A stretch of 64,000 bases of DNA, from the NCBI GenBank assembly GCA_003280575.1, contig QCEN01000002.1, forward strand, positions 62,001 to 126,000, written 5' to 3'. Below are positions 23,600-33,518 of the stretch, one piece after another; position 1 is the first letter of the stretch; every line of letters begins with the position of its first letter. The notes beneath the pieces are model-generated. The model was not told where the DNA came from, made no database searches, and was given only the letters and a program-made list of their open reading frames with translations. A program made the position numbers and the translations under genes. The stretch is from Prochlorococcus sp. AG-355-P07 (lineage in GTDB: Bacteria > Cyanobacteriota > Cyanobacteriia > PCC-6307 > Cyanobiaceae).

Positions 23600-23701
23600 G
23601 TATTTTGGCAAATAAATTATTTACACTGATAGAGAGTAAAAACAGCTCAGTTATTCCAAAAAAATAAAATACCCACCAAAAGCCTGTTTTAGCATGCATT
23701 T

Positions 23702-23886
23702 TGATAGGTAAAACCGGGTCCCCGTCAGTTCTCTGCTGCATCGACCTGGAAATGCCAGAAGAGGATTCAAAGTGGGCTTTCGTTTCCGATTACAAGATCG
23801 GTTTACTACCGCATCACGACAGTCTCCTCATGTCGAAAGAGAGTCAGATCAGAGCACATAAAGAAGAACTTAACCAAAGATCCAGT
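23702..23886 (-). ncRNA. ssrS: Probable 6S RNA
   Basis: A GC-richer, non-coding 150-185 base stretch next to the purK stop. It folds into one long interrupted hairpin: apex CCGAT/ATCGG at 23786-23801, then GTG/CAC, GAGGA/TCCTC, CGAC/GTCG, and an outer stem CTCTG/CAGAG at 23731-23735 and 23850-23854, with bulges on both sides resembling the 6S central bubble. Cyanobacterial 6S RNA is known to lie next to purK. It mimics an open promoter and binds RNA polymerase. Ends are approximate. I place it on the purK strand, as a downstream processed RNA; the fold alone does not decide the strand. Confidence 0.65.
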
Positions 23887-23908
23887 GATCTAACTCTAAC
23901 TTATTTTT

Positions 23909-25099
23909 TTATGCATTTGGAGATGGCCAAATGTCTCTTACCATATTCATTAAAATTTGAGCTTCATCATATCTTTCTGAATGAGTTTTACCATTTAATA
24001 AAAATGTGATGTGAGCCATTTTTCTTCCCAGGATTTCACGAGATTTACCATAACAATGAATATTAGAACCCTCAATTTCAGATAACATTTTAATTCTGGT
24101 TTGCATTGAGATTGGGAAATTCTTTTTTAACCCCAGTAGATTTATCATAATTGCACCTTCACAGTTCATTTTAATTTCAGGTGGCATTATCCCAGAAGAA
24201 ATGCAAACATATTGATCAAACTGACTTGAAGTGCAAGCTTCAATAGAGAAATGAGCTGAGTTATGTGTTCTAGGAGCTATTTCATTAATTAAAAGACCAT
24301 ATTCTCCATAGAAGAATTCAATAGCTAAAACTCCAACGTAATTAAGTTCATTGACTATTGAAGAGAAAATATTTATTGCAAATAAGTTCAAATCATATTC
24401 ATTTGTTCCAGGGGCAAGAACCCAATCACAAACATGGTTTAATTGGAACGTCTCAACTATTGGAAAGAATCTTATCTTACCGGTCCTATCTCTAGAACCA
24501 ACAAGAGCCAGTTCTTTTTCATACTCTATCCATTCTTCTATTAACCATTCATTAGAACTATTCTCTGTTAAAAAAGAATCTAAATCTTCTTTTGTCTTTA
24601 TTTTTCTGTTCCCTTTACCGTCATATCCACCTTTATTTGATTTTGCCATTAGAGGAAAAGTCCAATTATTGATTTCCTCATCCGAGAGATTTTTAAAATC
24701 TTCAATACTTACCCATTTTGGGCAGGGAATATTCATTCTGTCTATTAATTTTTTTTGAGAAAACCTATCTACTAATGGCTTAATTGCATTAAGGCTTGGA
24801 ACAAAAATATCTTTATTGTCAATTAAATTTAATTTATCAATTTTTATCCATTCATTTTCAAAAATTATTTTTTCACACTCATTAATTAATGATTTATTAC
24901 CTCTTATCTTTAAAGGATCAGCTTCTATGACGTGATCTGCTTTTAAACCAGCAGGATCATCACAAGATTTTGTTTGTACGCATACTTCTAGATCTCTTTT
25001 TTTTGCAGCCTCGGTTAACATCAAAGCCAGTTGACCACCTCCAATTATTCCTAGGGAATAATTTTTCTTAATATCGTTTATATTTTTTTTAAAACTCAT
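23909..25099 (-). CDS. purK: N5-carboxyaminoimidazole ribonucleotide synthase
   Basis: 396 residues of the ATP-grasp superfamily. N-terminal GIIGGGQLALML, the ATP-binding loop KSNKGGYDGKGN, and late NEIAPRTHNSAH identify PurK. It converts AIR, ATP and bicarbonate to N5-CAIR in purine synthesis. Intact length. The gene is divergent from aroB with a 126-base shared upstream region. The probable 6S RNA lies just beyond its stop. Confidence 0.96.
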   Translation of the reverse strand: MSFKKNINDIKKNYSLGIIGGGQLALMLTEAAKKRDLEVCVQTKSCDDPAGLKADHVIEADPLKIRGNKSLINECEKIIFENEWIKIDKLNLIDNKDIFVPSLNAIKPLVDRFSQKKLIDRMNIPCPKWVSIEDFKNLSDEEINNWTFPLMAKSNKGGYDGKGNRKIKTKEDLDSFLTENSSNEWLIEEWIEYEKELALVGSRDRTGKIRFFPIVETFQLNHVCDWVLAPGTNEYDLNLFAINIFSSIVNELNYVGVLAIEFFYGEYGLLINEIAPRTHNSAHFSIEACTSSQFDQYVCISSGIMPPEIKMNCEGAIMINLLGLKKNFPISMQTRIKMLSEIEGSNIHCYGKSREILGRKMAHITFLLNGKTHSERYDEAQILMNMVRDIWPSPNA

Positions 25100-25225
25100 A
25101 GCATGATTTTATTACCATTTCTAATTCTTAACAACTGAATTTTTAAGGATCTAGAGCTTAGATTTTGCTAATATATAAAGTATTTAATACCAAATATTTT
25201 TAAATTTTTAACTAGGTAATCAATT

Positions 25226-26317
25226 GTGCATAACAGAAGAATATTAGTCCCATTAGGTAATAAGTCATACGAAGTAACTCTAGAAGCAGGGATACTGAAT
25301 AATATCAGTGAAGAACTTTCAAAAATTGGAATAACAAAGAATAGAAAAATACTTGTGATTTCAAATGAAGAAATATCAAATTTTTATGGAGAAAAATTTT
25401 TAAATAATTTAAAAGATAATAAATTTCAGGCCAAAATGTTCCTTATCAAGGCTGGAGAATCATATAAAAACTTAAAAACCTTAAGTGAAATATATGATGT
25501 AGCATTTGAATTTGGCTTAGATAGAAATTCAATAATTATTGCCCTTGGAGGAGGAATTGTTGGCGATGTAAGTGGTTTTGCTGCTGCGACTTGGTTGAGA
25601 GGTATTGAATATATTCAGATTCCAACAACATTATTATCAATGGTTGATTCATCTGTAGGAGGAAAAACAGGAGTAAATCATCCAAAAGGTAAGAATTTAA
25701 TTGGAGCTTTCAATCAACCTAAAGCAGTTTTTATTGATCCAGAAACTTTAAAAAGTTTGCCCAAAAGAGAATTTAGTGCAGGCATGGCCGAAGTAATAAA
25801 ATACGGAGTAATAAGAGATAAAGAACTTTTCGAATACTTAGAAATTGAAAAAAACAAAAATGAACTTATAAATCTCAAAAATGAATGTCTAATTAAAATT
25901 ATTAATAGTTCAATCAAAACAAAGTCTCATATTGTTTCTCAAGACGAACATGAAAATGGTATTAGAGCAATATTGAATTATGGTCATTCTTTTGGTCACG
26001 TTATTGAAAATTTATGTGGATACGGCAAATTTCTTCATGGTGAGGCAATATCAATTGGTATGAATATTGCGGGGGAAATAGCAATTGAGAAAGGGTTATG
26101 GTCTAAAGAAGAATTAGAGAGACAGAAGAATCTCTTGAAAAGTTACGATCTTCCTACCGAGATCCCCAAAATAAATAAAGAAGAGGTTCTAACAATACTT
26201 ATGGGCGATAAAAAAGTTCGTGATGGCAAAATGAGATTTATATTACCGAAAGAAATTGGTGCTGTTGATATATATGATGACGTAGAAGATTCATTATTTT
26301 TAAAGTTTTTTTCTTAA
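25226..26317 (+). CDS. aroB: 3-dehydroquinate synthase
   Basis: 363 residues, GTG start at 25226. NAD- and metal-binding motifs are [42 protein letters not shown] and [10 protein letters not shown]. It makes 3-dehydroquinate from DAHP, the second step of the shikimate pathway for aromatic amino acids and quinones. Its stop overlaps the convergent methyltransferase end by 4 bases. Confidence 0.97.
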   Translation: MHNRRILVPLGNKSYEVTLEAGILNNISEELSKIGITKNRKILVISNEEISNFYGEKFLNNLKDNKFQAKMFLIKAGESYKNLKTLSEIYDVAFEFGLDRNSIIIALGGGIVGDVSGFAAATWLRGIEYIQIPTTLLSMVDSSVGGKTGVNHPKGKNLIGAFNQPKAVFIDPETLKSLPKREFSAGMAEVIKYGVIRDKELFEYLEIEKNKNELINLKNECLIKIINSSIKTKSHIVSQDEHENGIRAILNYGHSFGHVIENLCGYGKFLHGEAISIGMNIAGEIAIEKGLWSKEELERQKNLLKSYDLPTEIPKINKEEVLTILMGDKKVRDGKMRFILPKEIGAVDIYDDVEDSLFLKFFS

Positions 26318-27504
26318 CGCAAACAAGTTGAATTTATATTCATTTTCTTCTCATTAAACTTTTTAAAAACAAACCACTTAAAATCTCCTAAACAAACAGG
26401 ATCAACGAGTCTAAGTAATGCCTCTCTTCTTAGAAGGGCATTTGATAAATCCTCTTTAATTTCTTTCTGAATCCCATAAAGTCTCTCTGCCAATCCAAGT
26501 GCCAACAAAGCCTCTCCTTGTTTAGTTATTCCAACGGTTTCAAATCCAAGAGTCTCAGCATCATTAATTAAAGTTTCTATGCATACATGAGATGTTAAAT
26601 CGCAATTTCCAGGAGAATCTAGGACATTATTCGTCATTTTTTGATTTTCATAAGAAACTATCGTCCCATCAGAATTCTTAGAGCTGTAGTATTTTTTGGC
26701 TTCTTTAGCGTAATCAATTATCAATAAAATACCATTATTAATTTTTTGATAAATAGCTTTTAACCATTTTGAGTTGTCTATATGCCATTCTGTAGTCCAT
26801 CCTTCAAGAGCATCTTCAGGCGGAATAGTTATTCCCAACTCACTTTTAGCAAGTTCAAAACTTTTTTCCAATTCACTTGTAATTGGCATTTCATCAAAAA
26901 ATAATTTATGAGATTTTTTGTCTATAGAAACTGCTTGTCGAATTAATTTTCCCTTTGAAAAGGTTATTCTCTCTACTGGCAAAGCATCCAAAACCTCATT
27001 TGCTATAACTATTCCATTTATATTATTTTCCTCTACTTCATCCAAACCTTTCCATAAAATATCGATATCTAAGCTCAAAAATTCATCCAATTTATTTTTT
27101 TGTTTTTCTACCATCCCTTCATTAGGTTCAATAATTACAAAAGAAACCCCTTCTAAAAAATTCTTGTTGTTTTCAAAAAAATATTTAATTAATCCACTCA
27201 TAAAGCTTCCATCTCCAGCTCCAAATTCAGTTACAACTAATTTCTGATTAGATAAAAAACTACTTTTGAACTGAATCAACCAATCTTCTATTTGCTTACC
27301 AACCAAAAAAGCAAAATCATCCGATAAAGATGGTGATGTGACAAAATCTCCTCGAATGCCTAACACAGCTTTACCGCTGCCGTAATAACCATTATTAGGA
27401 TCATTTAATGCAAAATTCATAAAGTCATAAAAACTTATAGTCCCACCCATTTTTATTATTTTTTTTACTAACCAATCTGGATTATTCGCGGGTAAGCTAT
27501 TCAT
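26314..27504 (-). CDS. MidA/NDUFAF7-type SAM-dependent methyltransferase
   Basis: 396 residues of the PF02636 (DUF185) family. The SAM motif is [10 protein letters not shown], preceded by the typical N-terminal [17 protein letters not shown] and followed by [17 protein letters not shown]. The eukaryotic relative methylates an arginine in respiratory complex I; a role in NDH-1 assembly is possible here but inferred. Complete length. Convergent with aroB. Confidence 0.9.
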   Translation of the reverse strand: MNSLPANNPDWLVKKIIKMGGTISFYDFMNFALNDPNNGYYGSGKAVLGIRGDFVTSPSLSDDFAFLVGKQIEDWLIQFKSSFLSNQKLVVTEFGAGDGSFMSGLIKYFFENNKNFLEGVSFVIIEPNEGMVEKQKNKLDEFLSLDIDILWKGLDEVEENNINGIVIANEVLDALPVERITFSKGKLIRQAVSIDKKSHKLFFDEMPITSELEKSFELAKSELGITIPPEDALEGWTTEWHIDNSKWLKAIYQKINNGILLIIDYAKEAKKYYSSKNSDGTIVSYENQKMTNNVLDSPGNCDLTSHVCIETLINDAETLGFETVGITKQGEALLALGLAERLYGIQKEIKEDLSNALLRREALLRLVDPVCLGDFKWFVFKKFNEKKMNINSTCLR

Positions 27505-27535
27505 CGGCGAAAATATAAAGAGACAAAACTTATTT

Positions 27536-28333
27536 ATGCCTTCAAAGATTAACTATTTATTAGGAATATTTCTATCTATATTAGTTTTAATTTCACATAA
27601 ACCCGTTTTTGCTATAAATAATCCAAATCTCTTACCAGAAGAAAAAACACCAGTTATCGATTTAGCTAAAACATTAAGCCCTAATCAGAAAAAATCTTTA
27701 GAGGAAAAGCTCAACAATCTAGAAATTGAAAGTGGGTGGAAAATTAAGTATTTATCTCAGTTTGAGAGTTCACCTGGTAGTGCAATTAAAGACTATTGGG
27801 ATTTAGATGAGACAAGTTTGTTGATAGTTGCGGATCCTAGAGGGGGAAATTTACTGAACTTTAACGTCGGAGAGGCTTATTTTAATTTTATGCCAAGGTT
27901 ATTTTGGGTTGAACTTCAAACAAGATTTGGCAACCAATATTATGTTAAAGATCACGGTGAGGATGGTGCAGTATTAGACGCAATTGATTCAGTAAAGATT
28001 TGCCTCGAGAGAGGAGGATGCCAAGTTGTCCCTGGCCTACCCAAAGAGCAATATATATGGACTTTATGTACATCGATTCTTGGTGGTTTAGTAGCAGGTT
28101 TTGCATCTGCTCCAAGAAAAGAAGATCAAGTCATATCAATTGGATTTTTAGCTCTTCTTTCTCCTTTATGGGGAATGTTATTTGGAATTTTTGGTTTGGC
28201 ACCGATAATATCCAGAACAAATGATTTATTACCTTTATTTAAAAATGGTTTAGCTTTTACAGCCGCAGGAATTGCGGGTTATATCTTGTCTCAAACATTA
28301 TTTTCAAGATATGAAAAGCCCAAAAATACTTAA
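27536..28333 (+). CDS. TPM-domain protein (Psb32-like)
   Basis: 265 residues. Signal-like N-terminus (LLGIFLSILVLISHKPVFAI), then a TPM domain: TPVIDLAKTLSPNQKK and LLIVADPRGGNLLNFNVG. The C-terminal part (about 170-260) has two or three membrane segments. Cyanobacterial and plant TPM proteins (Psb32, TLP18.3) sit at the thylakoid and help photosystem II repair. That role is inferred from the family. It is 31 bases from the divergent MidA-type gene. Confidence 0.87.
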   Translation: MPSKINYLLGIFLSILVLISHKPVFAINNPNLLPEEKTPVIDLAKTLSPNQKKSLEEKLNNLEIESGWKIKYLSQFESSPGSAIKDYWDLDETSLLIVADPRGGNLLNFNVGEAYFNFMPRLFWVELQTRFGNQYYVKDHGEDGAVLDAIDSVKICLERGGCQVVPGLPKEQYIWTLCTSILGGLVAGFASAPRKEDQVISIGFLALLSPLWGMLFGIFGLAPIISRTNDLLPLFKNGLAFTAAGIAGYILSQTLFSRYEKPKNT

Positions 28334-28355
28334 AATATGAAAAAAATATCTAATT

Positions 28356-29189
28356 CTAAAAAAATTTATCTTCTTCACGAATTTCGCCAGACTCTGAATA
28401 CCATCGATGAGAAACATTACTTAATCCCTTTTTTTCAAACTCAATCCATGAAAAATTAATTAGTAATTTCCCATCTTCATCAGTTTTATATCTTGGCACC
28501 ACAGCAGTATTGAAATAAATTGTTCCTTTGCTATCAATTTTAAACATCTCTCTTAAACCAAGATTTCTTTTAAGTCGGTTGTGCATATGACCAAAAATTA
28601 CAAGATCAACTTTTCTTCTCTTTTGTATTTGGGAAATAGCCACAGACAAATCTCTATCTCCCCAATCTAATGAGGGTAATTTCCAGTCTTTTCCGCAAAT
28701 GCTTTCAGGTTCTGAGCCTAAACCCGATGGGCCAGCATGAGACATAATTATTAAAGGTATATCTTCTACAGTCTTTTCCGAACATTTGATAATTTTATTT
28801 ATTGAATCTTGTTCGGTGATAGGTCCATAAACACTTTTAACTTCTTTCGAAAGATAATAGCCGCCGCCAGAACTACATGGTCTAGCAGATAATAAATTTA
28901 TTTGATTATTAAAAACTTTCAAATCCCATGCACAATATTTTTCACCAAGAACTCGTATCTGCTTTGAGAGAGTTTCCCCTGTAGAATCTTTCCCTCTATC
29001 ATGATTTCCTAAAATCACAAAAGTAGGAATTTTGATCTCATTGATTTTTTTAATTATTTTGACACTCCCATCAGAAATATCACCAACAAATAAAACAATA
29101 TTTGGTTTGATAATCGATAAAACTTTCAAGTCTAATTCAGACCATTGACCATGACAGTCACCAACAATAGCAATTTTTAAATTTGTCAG
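28356..29189 (-). CDS. Metallophosphoesterase (TIGR04168-like), non-canonical start
   Basis: Calcineurin-like motifs: GDCHGQW (encoded upstream of the first ordinary start), FVGDISDG, LGNHDRG, SHAGPSG and FGHMHNRL. If translation began at TTG 29129 the protein would lack the first metal-binding motif. The frame upstream is open to 29192 and encodes LTNLKIAIVGDCHGQW but has no ATG, GTG or TTG. CTG 29189 or ATT 29192 is therefore the likely start, giving about 278 residues. Found in cyanobacteria and plants; substrate unknown. Divergent from nadA. Confidence 0.8.
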   Translation of the reverse strand: MTNLKIAIVGDCHGQWSELDLKVLSIIKPNIVLFVGDISDGSVKIIKKINEIKIPTFVILGNHDRGKDSTGETLSKQIRVLGEKYCAWDLKVFNNQINLLSARPCSSGGGYYLSKEVKSVYGPITEQDSINKIIKCSEKTVEDIPLIIMSHAGPSGLGSEPESICGKDWKLPSLDWGDRDLSVAISQIQKRRKVDLVIFGHMHNRLKRNLGLREMFKIDSKGTIYFNTAVVPRYKTDEDGKLLINFSWIEFEKKGLSNVSHRWYSESGEIREEDKFF

Positions 29190-29292
29190 AATTTTTTCTG
29201 TTTAAAGGCATATAATCTATTTAGAGATATTCTAAATCCTGACCAGTATAACTTCTACTGCAAAACAGAAATCAGTCCAAAATGAAGAGGAT

Positions 29293-30207
29293 TTGATTTC
29301 TGAAATAAAGGAGCGTTGCAAAAATGCTAATGCAATTATTCTTGCGCACTATTATCAAGCTCCAGAGATTCAGGAAATTGCAGATTTTATCGGCGATTCA
29401 TTAGATCTATCTAGGAAAGCTGCAAATAATGATGCTGATATAATAATTTTTTGCGGTGTGCACTTTATGGCCGAAACCGCAAAAATACTTAGCCCTAATA
29501 AAACCGTCCTATTACCAGATATTGACGCAGGATGCTCATTAGCAGATGATTGTCCCTCAGATAAATTTCAAAAGTTCAGGGAAGAAAATCCAGATCACTA
29601 TGTCGTAAGTTATATAAATTGTACTGCAGAAGTAAAAGCTCAAAGTGATCTAATATGTACAAGCAGTAATGCAGTCTCATTAATAAAAAAGATACCTCAA
29701 CATAAAAAGATAATATTTGCACCAGATCAGAACCTTGGGAGATGGGTACAGAAAAATTCAGGAAGAGATCTTAAATTATGGCCTGGCAGCTGCATTGTTC
29801 ATGAATCATTTAGTGAAGAAGCACTTCTAAAATTAAAATATCAAAATCCTGGATCAAAAGTCATTGCTCATCCTGAATGTAGTCAAAATTTACTAATTCT
29901 CTCAGACTTTATTGGATCAACAAGTAAGCTGCTTGATTTCGTTAGTAAAGATCCATCTAAAACTTACATGGTACTAACTGAACCTGGAATAATTCATCAA
30001 ATGAAAAAGAAAGAACCTAACAAAATTTTTATTGAAGTACCGGATGTAGAAGGTTGTAAATGTAACGAGTGTCCATATATGAAATTAAATACTTTAGAAA
30101 AAATTCTAGATTGCTTGAAAAATAATTCCCCGTCTATCGAACTTGACCCAGAAATAATAAGAAGAGCCTATGTGCCAATAAAGAGAATGCTGGATATGAG
30201 TAATTAA
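29293..30207 (+). CDS. nadA: Quinolinate synthase
   Basis: 304 residues. Substrate motif AIILAHYYQ, FCGVHFMAETA, and three iron-sulfur cysteines in INCTAE, AHPECS and CKCNECPYM. It condenses iminoaspartate with dihydroxyacetone phosphate to quinolinate for NAD synthesis, with a 4Fe-4S cluster. TTG 29293 is used. The frame stays open upstream for about 20 codons with no ATG, GTG or TTG. The end overlaps the convergent protease gene by 4 bases. Confidence 0.95.
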   Translation: MISEIKERCKNANAIILAHYYQAPEIQEIADFIGDSLDLSRKAANNDADIIIFCGVHFMAETAKILSPNKTVLLPDIDAGCSLADDCPSDKFQKFREENPDHYVVSYINCTAEVKAQSDLICTSSNAVSLIKKIPQHKKIIFAPDQNLGRWVQKNSGRDLKLWPGSCIVHESFSEEALLKLKYQNPGSKVIAHPECSQNLLILSDFIGSTSKLLDFVSKDPSKTYMVLTEPGIIHQMKKKEPNKIFIEVPDVEGCKCNECPYMKLNTLEKILDCLKNNSPSIELDPEIIRRAYVPIKRMLDMSN

Positions 30208-31523
30208 TTTAATAAAAATACTTTATCCTCCTTATTAATTTTTAAAAATGCTTCTAGATTTGATGAATTAGGAACAAACTGACTTACTTGATTTTTTCTA
30301 TTAATCATATTTACCAGCTCTTTTTCACCAGCTCTATATTGATTATCCTTTCTTGTCCCAACTTGACTTTGACGAATTGGATTGATATTCATTCTTACTT
30401 CTATGTCTGGAACAATTCCAGATTTATTTATATCAGTTCCGTTGGGAGTTAAATACTTTGCGACTGTAACAGTTAGGCCTGAGCCATCAACCAAAGTTCT
30501 TATAGATTGAACTAGACCTTTCCCAAAAGTTTTCTTCCCAACCAATTTTCCTCTTTTATTATCTTTTATTGCACCAGAGACTATTTCACTAGCACTCGCA
30601 GAGCCCTCATTAACTAAGACAACTAAGGGCTTTTTTGTTAAAGCTTGACCATTTCCTCTTTTTGTTTCTTTTAAACCGTCTTTAGTTAAGGTGCTTACTA
30701 TTACTCCTTTATTAATAAAATGCCTAGAGATATCAATGCTTGATTCTAATAAACCTCCAGGATTACTTCTCAAGTCAAGAACATATCCTGCGACTTTTTT
30801 AGTTTCTAAATTCTTTATAGCTTCTTTCGTCTCTTTTGATGCGTTTGCATTAAATTGTTTAATTCTTACGTAGCCAACTAATAAGCCTTTTTTTGTTTGA
30901 TTGACTTTACTAAAAACAGATTTTATTTCAATCTTTTCTCTTAATAAAATTTTAAAAAAGGATTTAGTATCTCTAAGAATTTCAAGTTTAACTTTAGTTC
31001 CTCTTTGTCCCCTGATTAGCTTGACAGCATTCTCAATATCCATCCCCTTTGTAGATACATTATCTATGGATAAAATTTTATCTTTAGCTTTAATTCCTGC
31101 TTCATAAGCGGGAGTTCCCTCTACTGGAGAAACGATTATTATTGAATCTGATTCTTTATCTTTAACTATTTGGATACCAACTCCAGTTAATTCCCCAGAG
31201 GTATCTATTTTCATTTGACTAAATTCTGATGGCTCTAAAAATCTTGTATAAGAATCATCTAAGTTAGAAAGCATATCTCTAATTGCATCATATGCTTCAT
31301 TGCTGTCTGAATATGTTTTTGATAAAACTTCTTTTCTCAGATTAATCCAATTAGATTTTTGAAATTTACCGCTTGAATCAAGAAAATCTCTATATACAAT
31401 TTGCCAAACATGATCAATTACTTCTTTATAACTATTATTTAAAACTGTTGCTTCTGCAAAATTATTTAAAAATAACCCAGAGAAGGTTGTGGCATATAAA
31501 ACTATAAATTTTCTTTTAAGCAA
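30204..31523 (-). CDS. ctp: Carboxyl-terminal processing protease (S41 family)
   Basis: 439 residues. Short hydrophobic N-terminus (VLYATTFSGLFLNNFAEA) as export signal, PDZ domain around 125-210 (GELTGVGIQIVKD, GIKAKDKIL), then the S41 protease core: NEGSASASEIVSGA with the nucleophile Ser and KKTFGKGLVQ with the catalytic Lys. Members of this family mature D1 or other lumenal proteins; which substrate applies here is not visible. Three Ctp types occur in cyanobacteria, so no letter is assigned. Confidence 0.92.
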   Translation of the reverse strand: MLKRKFIVLYATTFSGLFLNNFAEATVLNNSYKEVIDHVWQIVYRDFLDSSGKFQKSNWINLRKEVLSKTYSDSNEAYDAIRDMLSNLDDSYTRFLEPSEFSQMKIDTSGELTGVGIQIVKDKESDSIIIVSPVEGTPAYEAGIKAKDKILSIDNVSTKGMDIENAVKLIRGQRGTKVKLEILRDTKSFFKILLREKIEIKSVFSKVNQTKKGLLVGYVRIKQFNANASKETKEAIKNLETKKVAGYVLDLRSNPGGLLESSIDISRHFINKGVIVSTLTKDGLKETKRGNGQALTKKPLVVLVNEGSASASEIVSGAIKDNKRGKLVGKKTFGKGLVQSIRTLVDGSGLTVTVAKYLTPNGTDINKSGIVPDIEVRMNINPIRQSQVGTRKDNQYRAGEKELVNMINRKNQVSQFVPNSSNLEAFLKINKEDKVFLLN

Positions 31524-31600
31524 TTTTCTTATCTTTAAGGAATTAGATATTTTTAATTATAAAAAAAATTTATTTACAATTTCAAAAATTTGACAAATCC

Positions 31601-32818
31601 TTAAGGATCAATCCATTTCCCATCATCTTTAATAAGTTGGATTAAAGCATTAACTCCCTCATCTTCAGGTACTCTTTTTATCTCCTCTTTTCTTCTATAT
31701 AAAGCAATAGTTCCTTTACCTTTACCAACATAACCATAATCAGCATCTGCCATTTCTCCTGGTCCATTTACGATACATCCCATTATTGCTATATCTAAAC
31801 CAGTCAAATGTGAAGTAGCGTTCCTAACTTTGTCTACAACTTCTTCTAAATTGAAAAGTGTTCTCCCACAACTAGGGCAACTGATATATTCAACCATCGT
31901 TTTTCTTAATCCTAAAGATTGCAAAATTGAATAGCACACCGGTATTTCTTTTTCTGGGGCTTCTGTTAAAGAAACCCTAATGGTATCTCCTAATCCCTCC
32001 GCTAGGAGCGTTCCGATTCCGGCAGTACTTTTAATCCTTCCATAATCACCATCTCCAGCTTCGGTCACTCCTAAATGTAAGGGATAGTTATATCCTTCTG
32101 AGTCAAGCCTATCTGCAATCATTCTGTAAGCTGCCATCATGACCGGAGCCCTAGAAGCTTTCATAGAAATAATTATGTTATGAAAATCAAGCTCATCACA
32201 AATTTTGACGAACTCCATCGCAGATTCTGTCATTCCTAATGGCGTATCTCCATAAGTAAAAAGCATCCTTTCAGATAGAGACCCATGATTAACTCCAATC
32301 CTTAGAGCTTTGTTTTCAGACTTTAAAACTTCAACTAAAGGGGTAAATCTTTTAAGTATTGTTTGCTTAATAGTTTCAAATTCCTCATCTGTATATTCAG
32401 TTCTTGTAGGGTCTGATTTTTCAAAAACAAACAATCCAGGATTAATTCTTACTTTATCAACATGTTTTGCAACTTCCATTGCAATTTTCATACCATTATG
32501 GTGAACATCAGCCACCAAGGGGGTATTGATATTATTTTCTAGTAATTTTGCCTTTATGTCTCCTACCGCTTTGGCATGTGCTAAGGAAGGGACAGTTAAC
32601 CTTACTATTTCACAGCCCACATCATGAAGTCTTTTAATAGCTAAGTAAGCATTTTCGACATCCATCGTATCTTCATTTATCATCGATTGAACTCTTACTG
32701 GATAATCACTTCCAATAGCTACATCACCCACCATTACTGTTCTAGTTATCCTTCTCTCAATATGAGTTGAATATCTTTTGGAGAGACTATTAACCTCTTT
32801 TGATTGAGTTAATGACAT
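31601..32818 (-). CDS. ispG: 4-hydroxy-3-methylbut-2-enyl diphosphate synthase
   Basis: 405 residues. Cysteine ligands for the 4Fe-4S cluster in [10 protein letters not shown] and [13 protein letters not shown]-barrel motifs [12 protein letters not shown] and [14 protein letters not shown]. Penultimate step of the MEP pathway, supplying isoprenoids for chlorophyll and carotenoids; ferredoxin-dependent in cyanobacteria. Intact. It is followed by the ctp gene on the same strand, 77 bases later. Confidence 0.97.
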   Translation of the reverse strand: MSLTQSKEVNSLSKRYSTHIERRITRTVMVGDVAIGSDYPVRVQSMINEDTMDVENAYLAIKRLHDVGCEIVRLTVPSLAHAKAVGDIKAKLLENNINTPLVADVHHNGMKIAMEVAKHVDKVRINPGLFVFEKSDPTRTEYTDEEFETIKQTILKRFTPLVEVLKSENKALRIGVNHGSLSERMLFTYGDTPLGMTESAMEFVKICDELDFHNIIISMKASRAPVMMAAYRMIADRLDSEGYNYPLHLGVTEAGDGDYGRIKSTAGIGTLLAEGLGDTIRVSLTEAPEKEIPVCYSILQSLGLRKTMVEYISCPSCGRTLFNLEEVVDKVRNATSHLTGLDIAIMGCIVNGPGEMADADYGYVGKGKGTIALYRRKEEIKRVPEDEGVNALIQLIKDDGKWIDP

Positions 32819-32853
32819 TAAAATTCTTGATATTCAAAAGGGATTTCACTAAA

Positions 32854-33357
32854 TTATACGGCATATAGTTTACAACTTACATTCTCTAGGTCTTTCAAAG
32901 TTAGATGGTAAGGTTTATTGATTTCTTTTGAAGGAAATCTCAACAAATAAGATGGATGAAAAATTACCATAATTTCTCTCCCATCTTTTTTAATCCATTG
33001 ACCTCTTAAATTACTTATAGGATCTTTAACTTCTAAAATAGCTTTCATAGCAGTTGAACCAGTAAGTAATATAAATTTTGGATCAACTAACTTTATTTGC
33101 TGTAATAACCAAGGTTTATGAATATTAATTTCTCTAGCAGTAGGTTTTCTATTATTTGGTGGACGACATTTAATTACATTACAAAAATAAACATCCTTCT
33201 TATAGTCAATCCCAGCTTGAATTAATAATTCGTTTAATAGCTTGCCGGATTTACCTACATAAGGTTTTCCTTCTAAATCTTCCTGCGCTCCAGGTGCCTC
33301 ACCAATTATTAACAAATCTGCAAATACACTTCCTCTCCCAATTACTAACCTTTTCAC
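32854..33357 (-). CDS. Family-4-like uracil-DNA glycosylase lacking most cluster cysteines
   Basis: 167 residues, GTG start. The glycosylase motifs are IGEAPGAQEDLEGKPYVG and HPSYLLR, and KCRPPNNRKPT is the family-4 landmark. Normal family-4 enzymes bind a 4Fe-4S cluster with an N-terminal CxxC, the Cys of KCRPP and a second Cys before RPYL. Here only the Cys of KCRPP (Cys64) remains. His80 sits at the position of the last cysteine, and no CxxC is encoded upstream before a stop. It should remove uracil from DNA, but probably without the cluster. Confidence 0.82.
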   Translation of the reverse strand: MKRLVIGRGSVFADLLIIGEAPGAQEDLEGKPYVGKSGKLLNELLIQAGIDYKKDVYFCNVIKCRPPNNRKPTAREINIHKPWLLQQIKLVDPKFILLTGSTAMKAILEVKDPISNLRGQWIKKDGREIMVIFHPSYLLRFPSKEINKPYHLTLKDLENVSCKLYAV

Positions 33358-33518
33358 CGAAAATAAAACTTTAAATATTTTTATCTTAAGAACTCAAAAC
33401 ATGAAAATAAAATAGATTAAGAAAATGAACTAAATTAAACCATAGTGTGATAGTTTTATTTATTCTTAATTTATGCATCTGTCATTATTAAAAGTCATAT
33501 TTGAAAAGTCATAAGTCA

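Noticed and set aside
12000-23600. Prophage or integrative element in the small-gene zone
   Set aside because: No integrase, structural phage gene, tRNA attachment site or flanking repeats were seen; composition is like the rest.
23701-24009. 102-codon plus-strand reading frame with TTG start
   Set aside because: It overlaps both the purK 3' end and the folded GC-richer region; the sequence is better explained as 6S RNA plus antisense of purK.
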